64,000 bases of DNA from Combretum micranthum (lineage: Eukaryota > Streptophyta > Magnoliopsida > Myrtales > Combretaceae), in contig JAMXBD010001036.1 in NCBI GenBank assembly GCA_024138025.1, forward strand, positions 1 through 64,000, read 5' to 3'. This document shows positions 1 to 11,272 of this stretch, in pieces. Both the position numbers and the translations under genes were made by a program. The notes beneath the pieces are model-generated. The model searched no databases. It was not told the DNA's origin and was given only the letters and a program-made list of their open reading frames with translations. Position 1 is the stretch's first letter; each line of letters begins with the position of its first letter.

Positions 1-720
1 TATGCTTGGCGGTTGATCCGAAAGCAAGGTCAAATCAAGTAGATTCGGAATACTTGGCGATGAGTGTTCGCAAGTTTAAAAGTTTTTAATGAATGCTTGG
101 CGATGAGTGCTCGCAAGCTTAAATTTTCTATTATTAAAACTACTTGTTTTGTATATCACCAAACCCCGAATGGAGGGCGTAAATCCATTCAACATATAGT
201 TCCCGGAAAGCTATATGATTGTTTGCCACGTGTTTGATGCATTACATATGTGTGATTAACCAACTTGTTTGAATCGTGTTACAAGAAGTTTTTATGGAAA
301 TAGTTTCTCACTAAGCCTATTAGCTTATACCCCAATAGCTACCTTTTGCAGTTCCCGTACTTATGGTTAAGGCCCGTGGACCATGCGGGCAGGTAATACC
401 TTTGAACATTAGAATTCTGGATGAAGTACAGCTTAGCCTTAGCATGTTAATATTTATATAATAGATTAGTAAGTTAGGGAGTTGTCCCTAAGTTTGCAAA
501 GGTTATGCCATGGAAAAGTAATGATTGTGATTCTTCTTTTTCTTAATATGTTTTTATATTTCCTTAAGCTTCATAATCCCATGTATGATCCTCTAAAGTT
601 GTGGAAGTATGCCTTACACTTGATATAAAAGCTTTTGGGAATGGCTAAGGTCGTCATACTTAAGCTTTAATATTGAGTGTGGCGGACTGTCACGTTTAGG
701 GTACCCATTGGGGCGTGACA
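1..720 (+). repeat. 3' portion of a diverged LTR, Ty3/gypsy family
   Basis: The stretch ends in GGGGCGTGACA at 710-720, the same LTR terminus as at 3424-3434. Landmarks such as 'ctcactaagc..tagcttatacccc' at 310-340 recur at 2970-3010 in the next LTR. It is more diverged from that LTR than the two minus-strand LTRs are from each other. The beginning of this LTR lies outside the window. No gene is seen in it. Confidence 0.75.
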
Positions 721-3434
721 GTTTAAAGTTTATTTTCATGGGTTTCATTTAGGTGTATGTTCATATTATGTGTAGATCTTAGATTTGAACTTAGACAAAA
801 AATGTGAAATTCGTTATTTTGGTAAAATCCCTATGTGAAAACCATTTTCCAAGTGTCAAAATATAATTTTTACTTTAGAAAATGAAGGCTTAATATAGTA
901 TACATCAAGACTTCTTTTTACAAGAATCAAAGTGATTTTCAAAAGTTATTTTCAAAATAAAAATTCTATTTTCGGATTTTGGCCAAGGCCTATTTTAAAA
1001 ACATGTTTTCCAACTCAAAAATGAAGTTTTTATTTAAGAAATGAAAGGCTCATAAGATATGATATGTAAGGAATGGATTTTCATGAGCTTAGATAGATTT
1101 TATCAAAAGATATAACCAAAAATAAATTTTGTAAATTCGGATCCCAACCAAGACCAATTTTTAAAACCCATTATCAACTCCAAAACTCATGTTTATGTGA
1201 AAAATGAAGTATAAGGTAATAGGTATCTTTAAGAATGATTTTTACAAGTTAAAATGAGTTTAGGCATGAGTAATGTGTAAAACAAGTAATGGAATTAAAA
1301 TGGAAAATTTGAGTTAGTGATCAAATTGTCAAATTCGTAATTTGAGATGATGCATATGTAATCACTTAGTATTTGAGCTCAAATTGCAAGTTTTATGTGT
1401 TAAATGAAGTCCTTAGTAATTGATATAGTCTTAAATTTTAATGCATTAAACAAGTTTTTCCCAATGAATCATTCAAAAAGTGGATTTTCTAAAATTCGGA
1501 TTTTTGAGTAAATCATATTGGAAAACATATTTGCAAAGTAAAATGCAAATTTTTGTGTAAGAATGAAGTCCTTAGTGGTTATGTATGATTGAGCCCTAAT
1601 TTTCTAAATATCAAATGATTTTTACTTAAAGGAATCACTCAAAACCAATTTTTACCAAATTCGGATTTTGGAATCAACCCCACTTGAAAACATGCTTACA
1701 AAGTGTAAAATGGAAATTTTTATGTAGAAATGAAGGTCATAAGTAATATATATAATGAAGACTCAATTTTGACAAAAATAATTATATTTTCTTAAGTAAC
1801 AAATCCAAAACAAATGGAAATGATCAAAGTTAGAAAACTAGATTCATAAGTAAGTATTATGGTCTTGCAAAATAAAAAGTTATAAAATTTCTTTTAGCAA
1901 AATCATCAAGATCATGCATACATTAAGCTCATCTCATGTCATTCATGTTAGGAAATCACTCATATTGCATGTATAGCTAATTTATATAGTAGGAACATTA
2001 CAAACATTTACAAAACTATTTTTTCGGAAATTGTTACTGATAATCTGATCCCTTTTCGAGCTAAATGTTTTCAAAACTTGAAAATAATATAGAAATAGAT
2101 AGATCTTTCGAAGTAGATAGAAATCGATATATAATTTGCGAGATTCCGAGTTAAAATGACCAAGTTATGGCCGTTTTAAGTTGGAATTCCCGCTTAGGAC
2201 GAATTACGAATTTGATAGTTCGTATAAAATCGTTTGGATTAGTTTGAGTTGAAATACTTATTAGAGTATTTCTTCCTTTTTAGGTGATCCCGAATTCGAC
2301 GATTCCCTACCACCGGATTACTATTACTAGAAGACCGGTGATCCAATGGCCGAGTGAGTTTTCTCCTTTTTTGTTACCTTGATTGTGATTGTAGTTAGTT
2401 GCATTAGAATTATAGGAACAAGATAAAAATCGATATGAATGGGGATGGGATATATGATGAGACTGTGATGAATGTATGCCAAAGAATACTAAAGCATATC
2501 GAAACCCGATTTGATTGGATAACTGCACCGTTCATATTATTTCTGTTATATGTGTGATATTGGTTGGTCACTCAAAGAATGTAAAATATTTTTGACCTAA
2601 GCAAAAATTAAATTGGTCATGCATCGCATTGGACATATTGCATTTGGTAGCATGCTACTCCTACGCAGGTCGATCGGTATGGTCCGTGGATGCTCGTTTG
2701 GATAACGAGCCCGGTGCCAGAGCTCATTCAGGGGTACTAAGGCGCATGTGGATGCATTCTTGGATGAGCCTAGCCGAGTCGAGTGCTAAGAGCCGAGGGC
2801 TTGGGACTAGATGCGGTCGTGTAGACTCAATACCATTCCTAACCCAAGATACGGAGGGCGTAAATCCGTTCTGTGTGTGGGTTCCGGATACCCATGCATA
2901 ATTGCTTGCTCACGTGTTTGTTCATGCATAGCATATGATTGATTATAACTTGTTTGTTATGGTACGGAATTAAGGGAATTCTCACTAAGCTAGTGTAGCT
3001 TATACCCCAATAGTTGTTTAAATGAACAGGTTATCTCAAGAATGCAAAGTGGGGACCGAATTGGTTGAAGTGGAATGACTGGGATTTCGGCAAGAATACG
3101 AATGTTGAAGTTATCAGCTAGTTTTATGATTTGTCTTGTAATAGTTTATGTAGGGAAGTCTGTGGATGAATGTAATTGAAGTTAATGATTTGTATTTTGA
3201 AGATGATTGTATATGAAGTATAGTGATTTGTATCTGAAGTATAGTAAATTTGTATTTCCTTTACATTGTTACTCAATTGTATCAAATAAAATGATTACTC
3301 CGATGAGTCTCCTCCATGTGTTAGACGCCTTGTACATAGTATGGAAGCCTTCGCGTGACTGAGGTGGTCATTCTTAGGCTTTAATATTGTGTACGGCGGA
3401 CTGCCACGTTTAGGGTACCCTTCGGGGCGTGACA
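721..3434 (+). repeat. 5'-truncated LTR (5' LTR of the gag-only element)
   Basis: The sequence matches the reverse complement of the LTR at 7956-11256 over most of its length; for example the block at 1200-1400 matches 9800-9990 closely. It ends in CGTGACA followed by a primer-binding site. The first roughly 700 bp of the LTR, including the stretch that carries the TATA box in the minus-strand copies, is missing. Instead, position 721 follows directly on the end of another LTR plus a few bases of its interior. Short ORFs inside, such as the one at 2629-2901, are chance ORFs in LTR sequence. Confidence 0.8.
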
Positions 3435-3962
3435 GTTTAGTTGGTATCAGAGCGACAAGGTTTTGGGAATTAGGTGGAAAGACTTTAGGAGAATAGAATG
3501 TTAAGATACGATCTTAGAAATGGATAGATAAGTGTTAGATGACCCTTAGGTAAAGAAGAACTAGATTTAGCTCAATGACCTTTAAGTATGATTTTCGATC
3601 ATTAAGGATTTGAATTCTATCTTGGAGACTTCTGGAGAACATAGAAATAGACATATAAGGAAGGAAGATTGAAATATTTGATGGGACGATCGAATCTATT
3701 CTAGCAACTGCAAAATACAAGATAAGTGACCTTACCCGACTTTGGTTCAAACCGATAATAGAAATGGTAGATTTCCCCTTTGACCTAGGAGACCACTAGG
3801 TGGGAAGGATTAATTGCGTGCTTTCACCGTTTTTCTAAATAAACGAGTTTAAAGAAAATAAAAAGTTATAACTCTTTTTCTAAACCATAAGCAACTTGTG
3901 ATAGTATAATTAGGCTAATGTGACCGTTTCGTCTTGTTTCTAGGAGACTACCTGAGGAGAAC
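3435..3962 (+). other. Leader between primer-binding site and first gag copy
   Basis: Non-coding. It ends in a pyrimidine-rich stretch and TTTCTAG at about 3935-3943, which resembles a 3' splice site just upstream of the first ATG. A similar TTGTAG sits before the second gag copy at about 4825-4831. No other feature is seen. Confidence 0.45.
3442..3453 (+). other. Primer-binding site for initiator tRNA-Met
   Basis: TGGTATCAGAGC, the usual plant LTR-retrotransposon primer site complementary to the 3' end of tRNA-iMet, lies 7 bp after the LTR end at 3434. It fixes the + orientation of the element. Confidence 0.9.
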
Positions 3963-4470
3963 ATGCAACAGTCGACTAACCTTCCCGATGAACAACAAGT
4001 GAGAGACACTCCACCACCACAAGATCCAATGCAACAAGTCATAGACCTTCTAGGGTGTTTGGTGGATACACAAAAGCTCCTCTTACAACAAGTGCTTATT
4101 AGGAATGTGCCGGTTCAGGTGGAAGGACCCCACCAAGTGACAATGCAAGGAATTGAGACTCCTTCTGTTATGGCTAGTCCAAGCTCCAAAGTCAGAAGGT
4201 ATAAGACAACTAGCCTAACAGTTAAGAATGAACCTTTTAAGAAGCGTAAGATCAATTGTTGGAAGTGCAAGGAAAGTCATTATCCAAGACAGTGTCCACA
4301 GCTGAAGCAAGTGTTACCTCTGTGGAGATCCCGAGCATAAGATTATGGACTGTCCAGGAAAGAAAACCCTAAAGTGCTTCATTTGTAAACAGCCGGGACA
4401 CCGGCAAGTATGCCCCAAAAGAATTAACAACTGGATAGCTGCCCTTGTTTGGAAGAAGTCAGTCTCCTAG
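3963..4470 (+). pseudogene. Internally deleted gag copy: N-terminal segment joined to zinc knuckles
   Basis: An ORF of 125 codons starts at 3963 and ends at 4340. Its first about 70 residues are Gln/Pro-rich like a gag N-terminus. Then comes a basic stretch and a knuckle-like CWKCKESHYPRQC at about residues 99-111. After a frameshift near 4310 the other frame continues with CYLCGDPEHK and CFICKQPGHR knuckles to about 4430. The capsid (Retrotrans_gag) core present in the downstream copy is absent. The layout implies a duplicated gag region that lost its middle. It could still give a short RNA-binding peptide, but the frameshift argues for decay. Confidence 0.65.
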
Positions 4471-4862
4471 AAATATCAATAGATCTCTGTGTTGAGCGTT
4501 AGGAGCAAACAACTTTTTGAAAAGAACAAAAATGTTTTGAAAATGTAAACCAATGTTTGGTTTATCATCTAGTTCATGAATTAATTCAATTTATTTTACA
4601 TCCTTTCTTTGAACTTTTGTAATGGAAGATTTACATCTTCTCTTGAATTCATGTATTTCGTTTTTGATATTATGAAGTTTTATTATCGATTTTGCTTTCA
4701 GTGGAATTTCAATATTTCTTATATATGTTTTTATTTCCGCATTCCGTGTTCTATATTTCCGATAAGTTTCTTTTAACCTTTAAGACGTAATAAAAGATTT
4801 AGAATTTCACATGAGCTTAATAAAATTGTAGGAGATATACCCAACCACAACAAGAACCCGTC
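4471..4862 (+). other. Spacer between the two gag copies
   Basis: AT-rich, with no coding potential recognised. It ends with TTGTAGGAGATA, echoing the CTAGGAGACTA that precedes the first copy, which supports a duplicated segment. Confidence 0.4.
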
Positions 4863-6153
4863 ATGACTCCTTTAGGACCCGAGAACCAAGCGATACCTGA
4901 ACCACCTAATCAAGAGGGAAATGCCTCAATAGAGATTGAACGGCTTACTAGTCAGATAAGAAGCTACATGCAACAGACTCAAGTCAGTTCAACGTCTACA
5001 CCTATAAGATATGCAAGAAACGACGCAAGATGAGCCACCATCACCTCAATACCACCAAAGTCTCTTACCATGCTTCATAAAGTGTAACCAGTATTTCGAC
5101 GGAGCTTTTGGAAAACCAGATGAGGCAGAGGATTGGTTGGCACACATTGAGAGGTCCTTTAATGCTTTTGAAGTACCACACCGTCTGAGAGTCAATTATG
5201 GAACCTATATGCTCCGCTTACATGCCCGAGTATGGTGGGAATCTAAGGAAAGAGAGTTGATGCCTCCAGTTACATGGGAGATGTTTAAATATGAGTTTTT
5301 GGATAAATATTTCCCCATGAGCTTAAGAGTCCAGTACAGTGCAGATTTCCTCAATATCTCACAAGGAGATCGTAGTGTGGAACATATGAAACCGAGTTCA
5401 GTAGATTGTTGCAATATGCTCCGGAATCATAAACAAAGTGAGGAACTCAAAAGACAAGTGTTTCTGAATGGTTTGAAAGAAGATCTTCGGACTCGATTGG
5501 AGGAATTTGATATCAGGAGTTATCAAGGATTGCTAGAAAGAGCACGGATAATAGAAAATGCTCAAAGGAGAAGGCAAGAAAGAAGTAATAAGGAAATGGA
5601 GTTCTATGTTGCAATGACCCCGAGTCAAAATGTCAGAACACTTCCCTTGGATGATGACCCAAACAAGGAAGAAGACATAATATTGGATAAGCTACAATGT
5701 TGGAAATGTAAGGGACAGCATTACCCTATACGGTGTCCACGACTTCAATCCAAGTGTTACCTCTGTGGGGACCCCAGTCACAAAGTTGAGAAGTGTCCAA
5801 AAAAGACAACATGCATTTCTTTGCTCAAAACGGGACATTTAGCTAAAACATGCCCTGAACGGGATAACTTGCGTGTTGCTTCGCTGGATCAACCAAGAAA
5901 AGAGGAGAGATATAATAGGAAAAAAAGCAACAAAGGAAAAAGGAATCGAGTTCTTCAAGAACATCTTCATCGGAAATCTAGTCCACAACCCTACACATAT
6001 GGAGTGTATGAAGAAGCTAGTGATGAGGAGCTGGAATCCTTTGCCATGGAAGGAAGCGAGGATCAAAATGCAACTCGGTATCAGGTTAGCGCTATACCCT
6101 TAGAATACCGCATATTCTTTCCTGTCAATAGAATCAAAGAGATAGGTTGTTAG
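4863..6153 (+). CDS. Gag polyprotein (capsid and nucleocapsid), one N-terminal frameshift
   Basis: Gag packages element RNA in cytoplasmic virus-like particles. The long open frame starts at 5011 (380 codons). A gag-like N-terminus (MTPLGPENQ) starts at 4863 in another frame and runs into a stop at about 5034, so one small indel near 5000 probably separates the true start. Seen: a capsid core of Retrotrans_gag type with YFDGAFGKPDEAEDWLAHIE at about residues 28-47 and WW at about 75; an Arg/Glu-rich helix (about 175-200); then knuckles CWKCKGQHYPIRC, CYLCGDPSHKVEKC and a third, CISLLKTGHLAKTC, that has lost its second Cys. A Lys/Arg-rich tail follows. The capsid matches the broken gag of the minus-strand element at about 15800. 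No protease or RT follows. Confidence 0.8.
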
Positions 6154-6858
6154 AAATACCCTTCGGATTAAATGGCTAGACTAAAATAGGAAAGCCCGAG
6201 ACCATTAAAAGCTAGAATGAGCCAATGATGGAAACTAAAACAAAAACTCGATTAATTTAACGAATTCCAAAAATCCTCATACAACTTCTTGTAAATAAAG
6301 AACTTTGAAAGATCGAAATCTACGATCGTTACACAAAAGTTAAAATTTCAATCAAATCTCAATTACCAAACTCCATAAGATCTTCACAAGTAATAATACA
6401 ATAAAGCAATGAGATCTCTTGATTTCAATCCCATCAAGATGATCACGATGATAAGAATTTAAAACGATGATGACCATATTGTTTAAGGAAATATGAATCA
6501 TAAAGCACAATATTGTATATACAGCTACATAAGAATGGAGAAGCGAATCCACAACCTTCGTTGGTCAAGTAATCGAGTCATGAAAGGTCGTGTTGTGAGT
6601 CGTCTAGTGTCGGTCGAGTCGAGTCGTCTGTGGTCTCGAGTCAAGTCCGTGTCGTTTTCCAAAAGAGTCGTGTAAGTGAAGGTTGGAATCGCTAAGCCAA
6701 ATCTTATAAATTTGTATGTGCTATATTCATAAAATCTATCTACAAAATTTAGAAATGATACAAACCAAAGCATAAACCGGTGAAATATAACTCAAAATTC
6801 GCAATCTTTTCTGACAAACGATATACACGTAACAAGTTTTGCGGACAAAACTTTCTTT
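6154..6858 (+). other. Non-coding 3' part of the gag-only element
   Basis: About 700 bp with no pol motifs in any frame. It includes a short GTCGAGTC-rich patch at 6590-6650. The last 25 bp (GGACAAAACTTTCTTTAAGG) parallel the stretch before the polypurine tract of the minus-strand element, showing common descent. Confidence 0.5.
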
Positions 6859-6871
6859 AAGGTGGGGAGGA
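6859..6871 (+). other. Polypurine tract
   Basis: AAGGTGGGGAGGA immediately precedes TGTAAGCCCCGG, the start of the 3' LTR. The minus-strand element has nearly the same tract at 11257-11269. Confidence 0.85.
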
Positions 6872-7450
6872 TGTAAGCCCCGGAAAATTTCATAAATAAT
6901 TCAAGATGAACTTCGAAAATAAACCCTAAAAATCACTCCAAATTAAAACCGAATTTCGACAAGTCCTAAATCATGAATGAATCCAAAAATTTCTTAATCT
7001 TGAGAAAATGAAAATCTTAAAAAAAAATAAGAACTCATCTTCAAATTCAAAACCACTACGAAAAATTCCATATTTAACTCCGACTTATAAAACGGGTAAT
7101 ATAAAGCCCAAAAACAAATTATTAAAAGCAAATAACGATTGACTTTCGAAAATATAACTCAATTCAAGAATTCCGAAAACATTAAGAGATATTAAATACT
7201 TACAAAAATAAAATTTAAAATAAATTTCTCAAATTAAATATGTTGTATAAACATAAAATATCAGTTTCCAAATTGGCAAAGGATCTAAACCGAAAATCAC
7301 CCGGAAACCCTAAGTGGAATACAATAGTTAAGTCCGGCAATCTAGCGCCCCTAACCCTAGAGGCCGAGATGTAGTTTAAATATGTTGAATAGCTCATAGT
7401 AATATAAGTTTGTTTAAAAATATCATATTGGTAAATCTTTGACCTATTTC
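6872..7450 (+). repeat. Truncated 3' LTR (5' end only)
   Basis: Begins TGTAAGCCCCGG directly after the polypurine tract. It runs to about 7450, where sequence matching the interior of the minus-strand element begins. The start differs clearly from the TGTAAATCCCGAT start of the minus-strand LTRs, so the U3 regions of the two elements have diverged. Confidence 0.6.
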
Positions 7451-7955
7451 GAACCCTAAAGTCAAGAAGGGTCCGGTTTCCCTCATTCTTCAAGATAAAA
7501 GTGGCTTCCTCAGTCATGGGCTCATGCCCATATTCTACCATGATCCTTTCTAAGGTATAGATTGTCTCCAACTTGGTCCAATTCCTTCTTCCCATAGGGT
7601 CGTGTCTCAGTTGGTCAACCACAGATGCCCATCTAGTATATCTTAACCCTTCTTTCCATAATCTGAAAATCTCCTCTATAGTCCGGGGGCGCCTAGCTAG
7701 AGCAAAATCCTCACACAGCTCTCTTAATCTCAATCTGTATTCCACCATGGTCTCATAAGTTCTTTTGGTGAAATTCCTAGCTCATTCCTTGGTCTCACCC
7801 AAGGAGACTTACAACAAGGTAAGACTCCTAATTAGACTTGATCAAAGAGAGATAATTTCAACTCTATTTTAACCTATCAATTAAATTTCTAAGTTTGGTT
7901 TCTTTTGATTCTATTGTCTTGTTTTATAACCTAGTGCTCTCATACCAACTTAAAC
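7451..7955 (-). pseudogene. Orphan 5' internal fragment with start of upstream ORF
   Basis: This matches 17536-18027 base for base apart from scattered changes: primer site, leader and the beginning of an ORF of unknown function. The open frame from 7748 (starts MVEYRLRLRELCEDFALARR) keeps about 100 element-derived residues, including a Trp-rich segment (FRLWKEGLRYTRWASVVDQL). It then reads on to 7215 through unrelated antisense LTR sequence, making a chimeric 177-codon ORF. The product is unrecognised and unlikely to be functional. Confidence 0.65.
7936..7947 (-). other. Primer-binding site (orphan copy), one mismatch
   Basis: Reverse complement reads TGGTATGAGAGC, one base off TGGTATCAGAGC. 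It sits 8 bp beyond the LTR end at 7956, so this LTR acted as a 5' LTR for the fragment to its left as well as a 3' LTR for the element to its right. Confidence 0.8.
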
Positions 7956-10900
7956 TGTCACGCCCCATAGGGGTATCCTAAACATAACAGTCCACCACAT
8001 GCTATATAAGACTCTCGAATTTCTATCCGAACCCTTCGGAAGTCTTGTATAGATGTAAAGCGTCCCTTTACGACGATAGAATACTCTGTTCAATGGAGTT
8101 GAGAAGTTTAATGTGGCATTCATTAGCCATAGATAATAAACCAAAACACATATATATAGATTACAAAGTCTAAGGGGCATTCCCCCGCAAAATAATATTA
8201 AGTCCATTACAGTCATTTAGAGTCCCTTAGTTTCCAACGGAAGTCTAAACAAAATCGAAGTAAACTTCTAAGGGAAATTCCTAGCTCTGGTACCTGAGCA
8301 GTAGCTTACCTTTGCTTAAGCCAAACGAATTCATGCTACAAAAAGTAAAAACTATAGGGGCGTAAGCTAACTAGCTTAGTGAGTGAAAACTTCCATATCA
8401 TAATTAAGACAAATCATTCAAGCAAGTGGTTATTCAAACAAGTGAAATGCATCAAACAAATGAGTTCAACAAACATATGACCAGCCGGAAATCATATGTG
8501 GATGGACTTGCGCCCTTCATCTCGGGTTAGCAGATTAACGAATCCTGCGGTACGACGCCGTTTAAGCTCACGGTCAACTGAATAATATTTCGTTTTATGG
8601 ATCACGATTAACCAACAATTTCGTTTTATGGATCACGATTAACCAATATATTCGTTTTATGGATCACGAAAAACCAACAAATGCTGATGCTCCATTCCCG
8701 TTGTGATATGAATGAGTTCAATTATAATTGAGGTCCAATAGTAGATTAATCCAATTCTTTTAGGTGACCAACCAATATTCGCAAACAATCAATTATAACT
8801 CCTTGCTATACAAACAGTAGCTTAACAACCAGTTTCGATATTCCTTAAGTTCAACTTCACACATTAATAGCAGACAAGTATATAATTCCCAAATACCCCA
8901 TCATGCATATTCATATTTATCTTTGCCTAAACAATTAATGCCACTATCATTACAATCACAAGCAATAATTGAAATCGGAAGTAATACTCACTCGGCTATA
9001 GTACGCCGGTCCCTTAATAGTAGTTGTCAGGTGGTAGGGTATCGTCGTGCTCGGGATCACCTACCAAATAAGAACAACCTAATAAGAATCTCATCACTTA
9101 AATAATCCAAGCTATGCATCTAAGCTAGACAAAATCGGAATTCTCGCTATTTGCAGAAGTTCCAACTTAAAACGGCCATAACTTGATCATTTTAACTCGG
9201 AATTTCGAAAATTTTATATCGATTTCTATCTACTTCGAAAGATCTATCTATTTATGATATTTTTTCAAGCTTTGAAGATATTAAGGTCACGGGAAAGAGG
9301 GATCAGATCTGCTCTGTAACATTTCCATTTCCGAAAAATTGTTCCGCATTTAGTAAAAACGTTTCTAGTTGATGATTCATGTATAGATGGAATATGAATA
9401 AATTCCTAATATGAATGTCATGTAATGAGGCCAATATATGCATGATCTTGATAATTTTTTATAATGAACTCTTAAGAACTCCTAATTATTATAAAACTCC
9501 ACAATAGCCATTTCTTAAAAATCTATCTTTCCAATTTTTGCATCTCCTAAGGTTTTAAGATTTTATTCTTAGAATTCATTTACTATCTAAATAAAAATGA
9601 GTCTCCATCATCTATACTATCCAAGACCTTCATTTCTTCATAGAAATTCACATTTTTCACTTGGCAAATATGTTTTTAAACAAGCTTTTCACAAAAATCC
9701 GAATTTTGGAAATTTTCATTTCTTCCATTTTTCCTATGAGAAAACTTGTTTAATGCATCAAAATTTGAAGCTTTACTATATCTATTGCCTAAGGAATTCA
9801 TTTAACACATAAAACTTGCAATTTGAGCTCAAATACTAGGTGATTACATATGCACCATCTCAAATTACGAATTTGATAATTTGATCACTAACTCAAAATT
9901 TTCCATTCTAACTCCACTACTTGTTTTACATATTACTCATGTCTAAACTCATTTTAACTTGTAAAAATCATTCCTTAGAGATACCTATTACATAAGCCTT
10001 TCATTTTTCATGAAAAATATGAGTTTCAAAGTGGTTTCAAGGGTTTTTAAAATAGGTTCCAAATTCCATCCGAATTTCCCACTTGGCATTTCTAGCAAAA
10101 TCTTTTCTTTTCCAAGTTTCTTGTCTCCTATACATGAAGATCTATCATCTAACACATCTATATACATGCAAGGCTAAGATTTTATGATCATTAATGCATG
10201 AAAGCTCAAGATATCCACATGAACATAAATATAAATAAAAATATGAGCGTCTAAACACTAGATCTACCACATATAGTGCATGAATCATGAGTTTCATGGC
10301 ATGAGCATAACTTTCTATGCAAGATCTATACTTTACATGTGTGAACAAGATGATATTCCAATAAAAACTCCTTTAAACACAAGATCTACTTCTTGTGATG
10401 GCTTAATATTCTTGTATTAGTGTTTTCTTGTCCCTAGCATAAGCTCATTGGGATTTAAAGTGGAAAACACTCAAGAATAGTCTTGCCATTACAAGATAAT
10501 GTAGGAATAAAGCTTAGAATCATCACCTAAATGGAGATTTGGAGATGAAAAGAAGGTGAAACAAACTTGTGAGTGAGTGTGTGTGTGTGTGTGTTGGCTT
10601 ACGGCAACTCTGGGGTAGGAAGAGAGAGTTTTACTTCTTTTGCAATTTTTGAATTAGTGAAAAATGAGAAGAGAGAGAGAACATAAGCTTATATATTACT
10701 TGGATTAGGGATTTAATTGAATAAAAGGAGTAAAAATAAAACAAATTTGAGGGGAAATCGGGAGGGGGTGCGCCGGCCTTGAGTGTGGGAGGGAGAGAGA
10801 GAATTGAAATTTTGATAAAATTTGTAATTTATGTAATAAAATGTAATAACTAATTAGGAAACAAAATTTCTTGGAAAAGAAAATTGTAATGAGTAGTTAT

Positions 10901-11256
10901 AAGGATGTAAGAATAGGGTATGGGTAGTGTGTAGTGTAGGTTGTACTTGTGAATAGTAGACAAGACTTCTACTTTACCGGTTATAGAGAAAATACGGAAA
11001 AAAGGCTATAACTGAAATTTTTATAGCTCGAAAAATTATAAAATATATATTTTTGAAATCCTTATAAAATTTTGATTCTAATGAATATTTCGGAATATTT
11101 TTCTGAGTTTCTGGTCAAGGGGCACGTTTTTCCGTAATTGGGCTCGGGAAGGCCCGGAATAAAAAATTTTCCGAATTTAAAATTTTCTAAGGTTTAAAAT
11201 ATACTCTAAAACAATAATTCATATTCACTTGACTATTAAGAATATCGGGATTTACA
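7956..11256 (-). repeat. Long terminal repeat, 3301 bp (left copy)
   Basis: On the minus strand it begins TGTAAATCCCGAT (after the polypurine tract) and ends GGGGCGTGACA (before the primer site). It contains three tandem copies of a roughly 33-bp unit with TTCGTTTTATGGATCACGA at 8587-8672 and a (GT)n tract at about 10577-10595. The short ORFs at 7950-8216 and 9597-9812 recur in the other LTR and are not genes. Confidence 0.9.
10688..10695 (-). promoter_or_regulatory. Putative LTR TATA box (left LTR)
   Basis: TATATAAG on the minus strand is followed by a CT-rich stretch (TTCTCTCTCTCTTCTC) typical of plant 5' leaders. If used, U3 is about 0.6 kb and the transcribed R-U5 part is about 2.7 kb. 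The equivalent in the right LTR is at 20743-20750. Confidence 0.5.
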
Positions 11257-11269
11257 ACCTCCCCACCTT
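11257..11269 (-). other. Polypurine tract
   Basis: Reverse complement AAGGTGGGGAGGT directly abuts the LTR start TGTAAATCCC at 11256. Confidence 0.85.
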
Positions 11270-11272
11270 AAA

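Larger units (their letters stand above)
721..7450 (+). mobile_element. Non-autonomous gag-only LTR retrotransposon (TR-GAG-like), truncated at both LTRs
   Basis: Parts in order: truncated 5' LTR (721-3434), primer-binding site (3442), untranslated leader, deleted gag copy (3963-about 4470), spacer, gag (4863-6153), about 700 bp without recognisable coding, polypurine tract (6859-6871) and a truncated 3' LTR (6872 to about 7450). No protease, RT, RNase H or integrase motif is visible between 6153 and 6859. The gag and the sequence before the polypurine tract resemble those of the minus-strand element at 7956-21431, so that family could have supplied pol in trans. The gag-only layout resembles plant elements described as TR-GAG; that assignment is inference. 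Confidence 0.7.

Noticed and set aside
2629..2901. 90-codon ORF
   Set aside because: Lies inside an LTR; no domain; chance frame in GC-richer LTR sequence.
9597..9812. 71-codon ORF, repeated at 19662-19889
   Set aside because: Duplicate simply because both are in the two LTR copies; low-complexity His/Phe-rich product.
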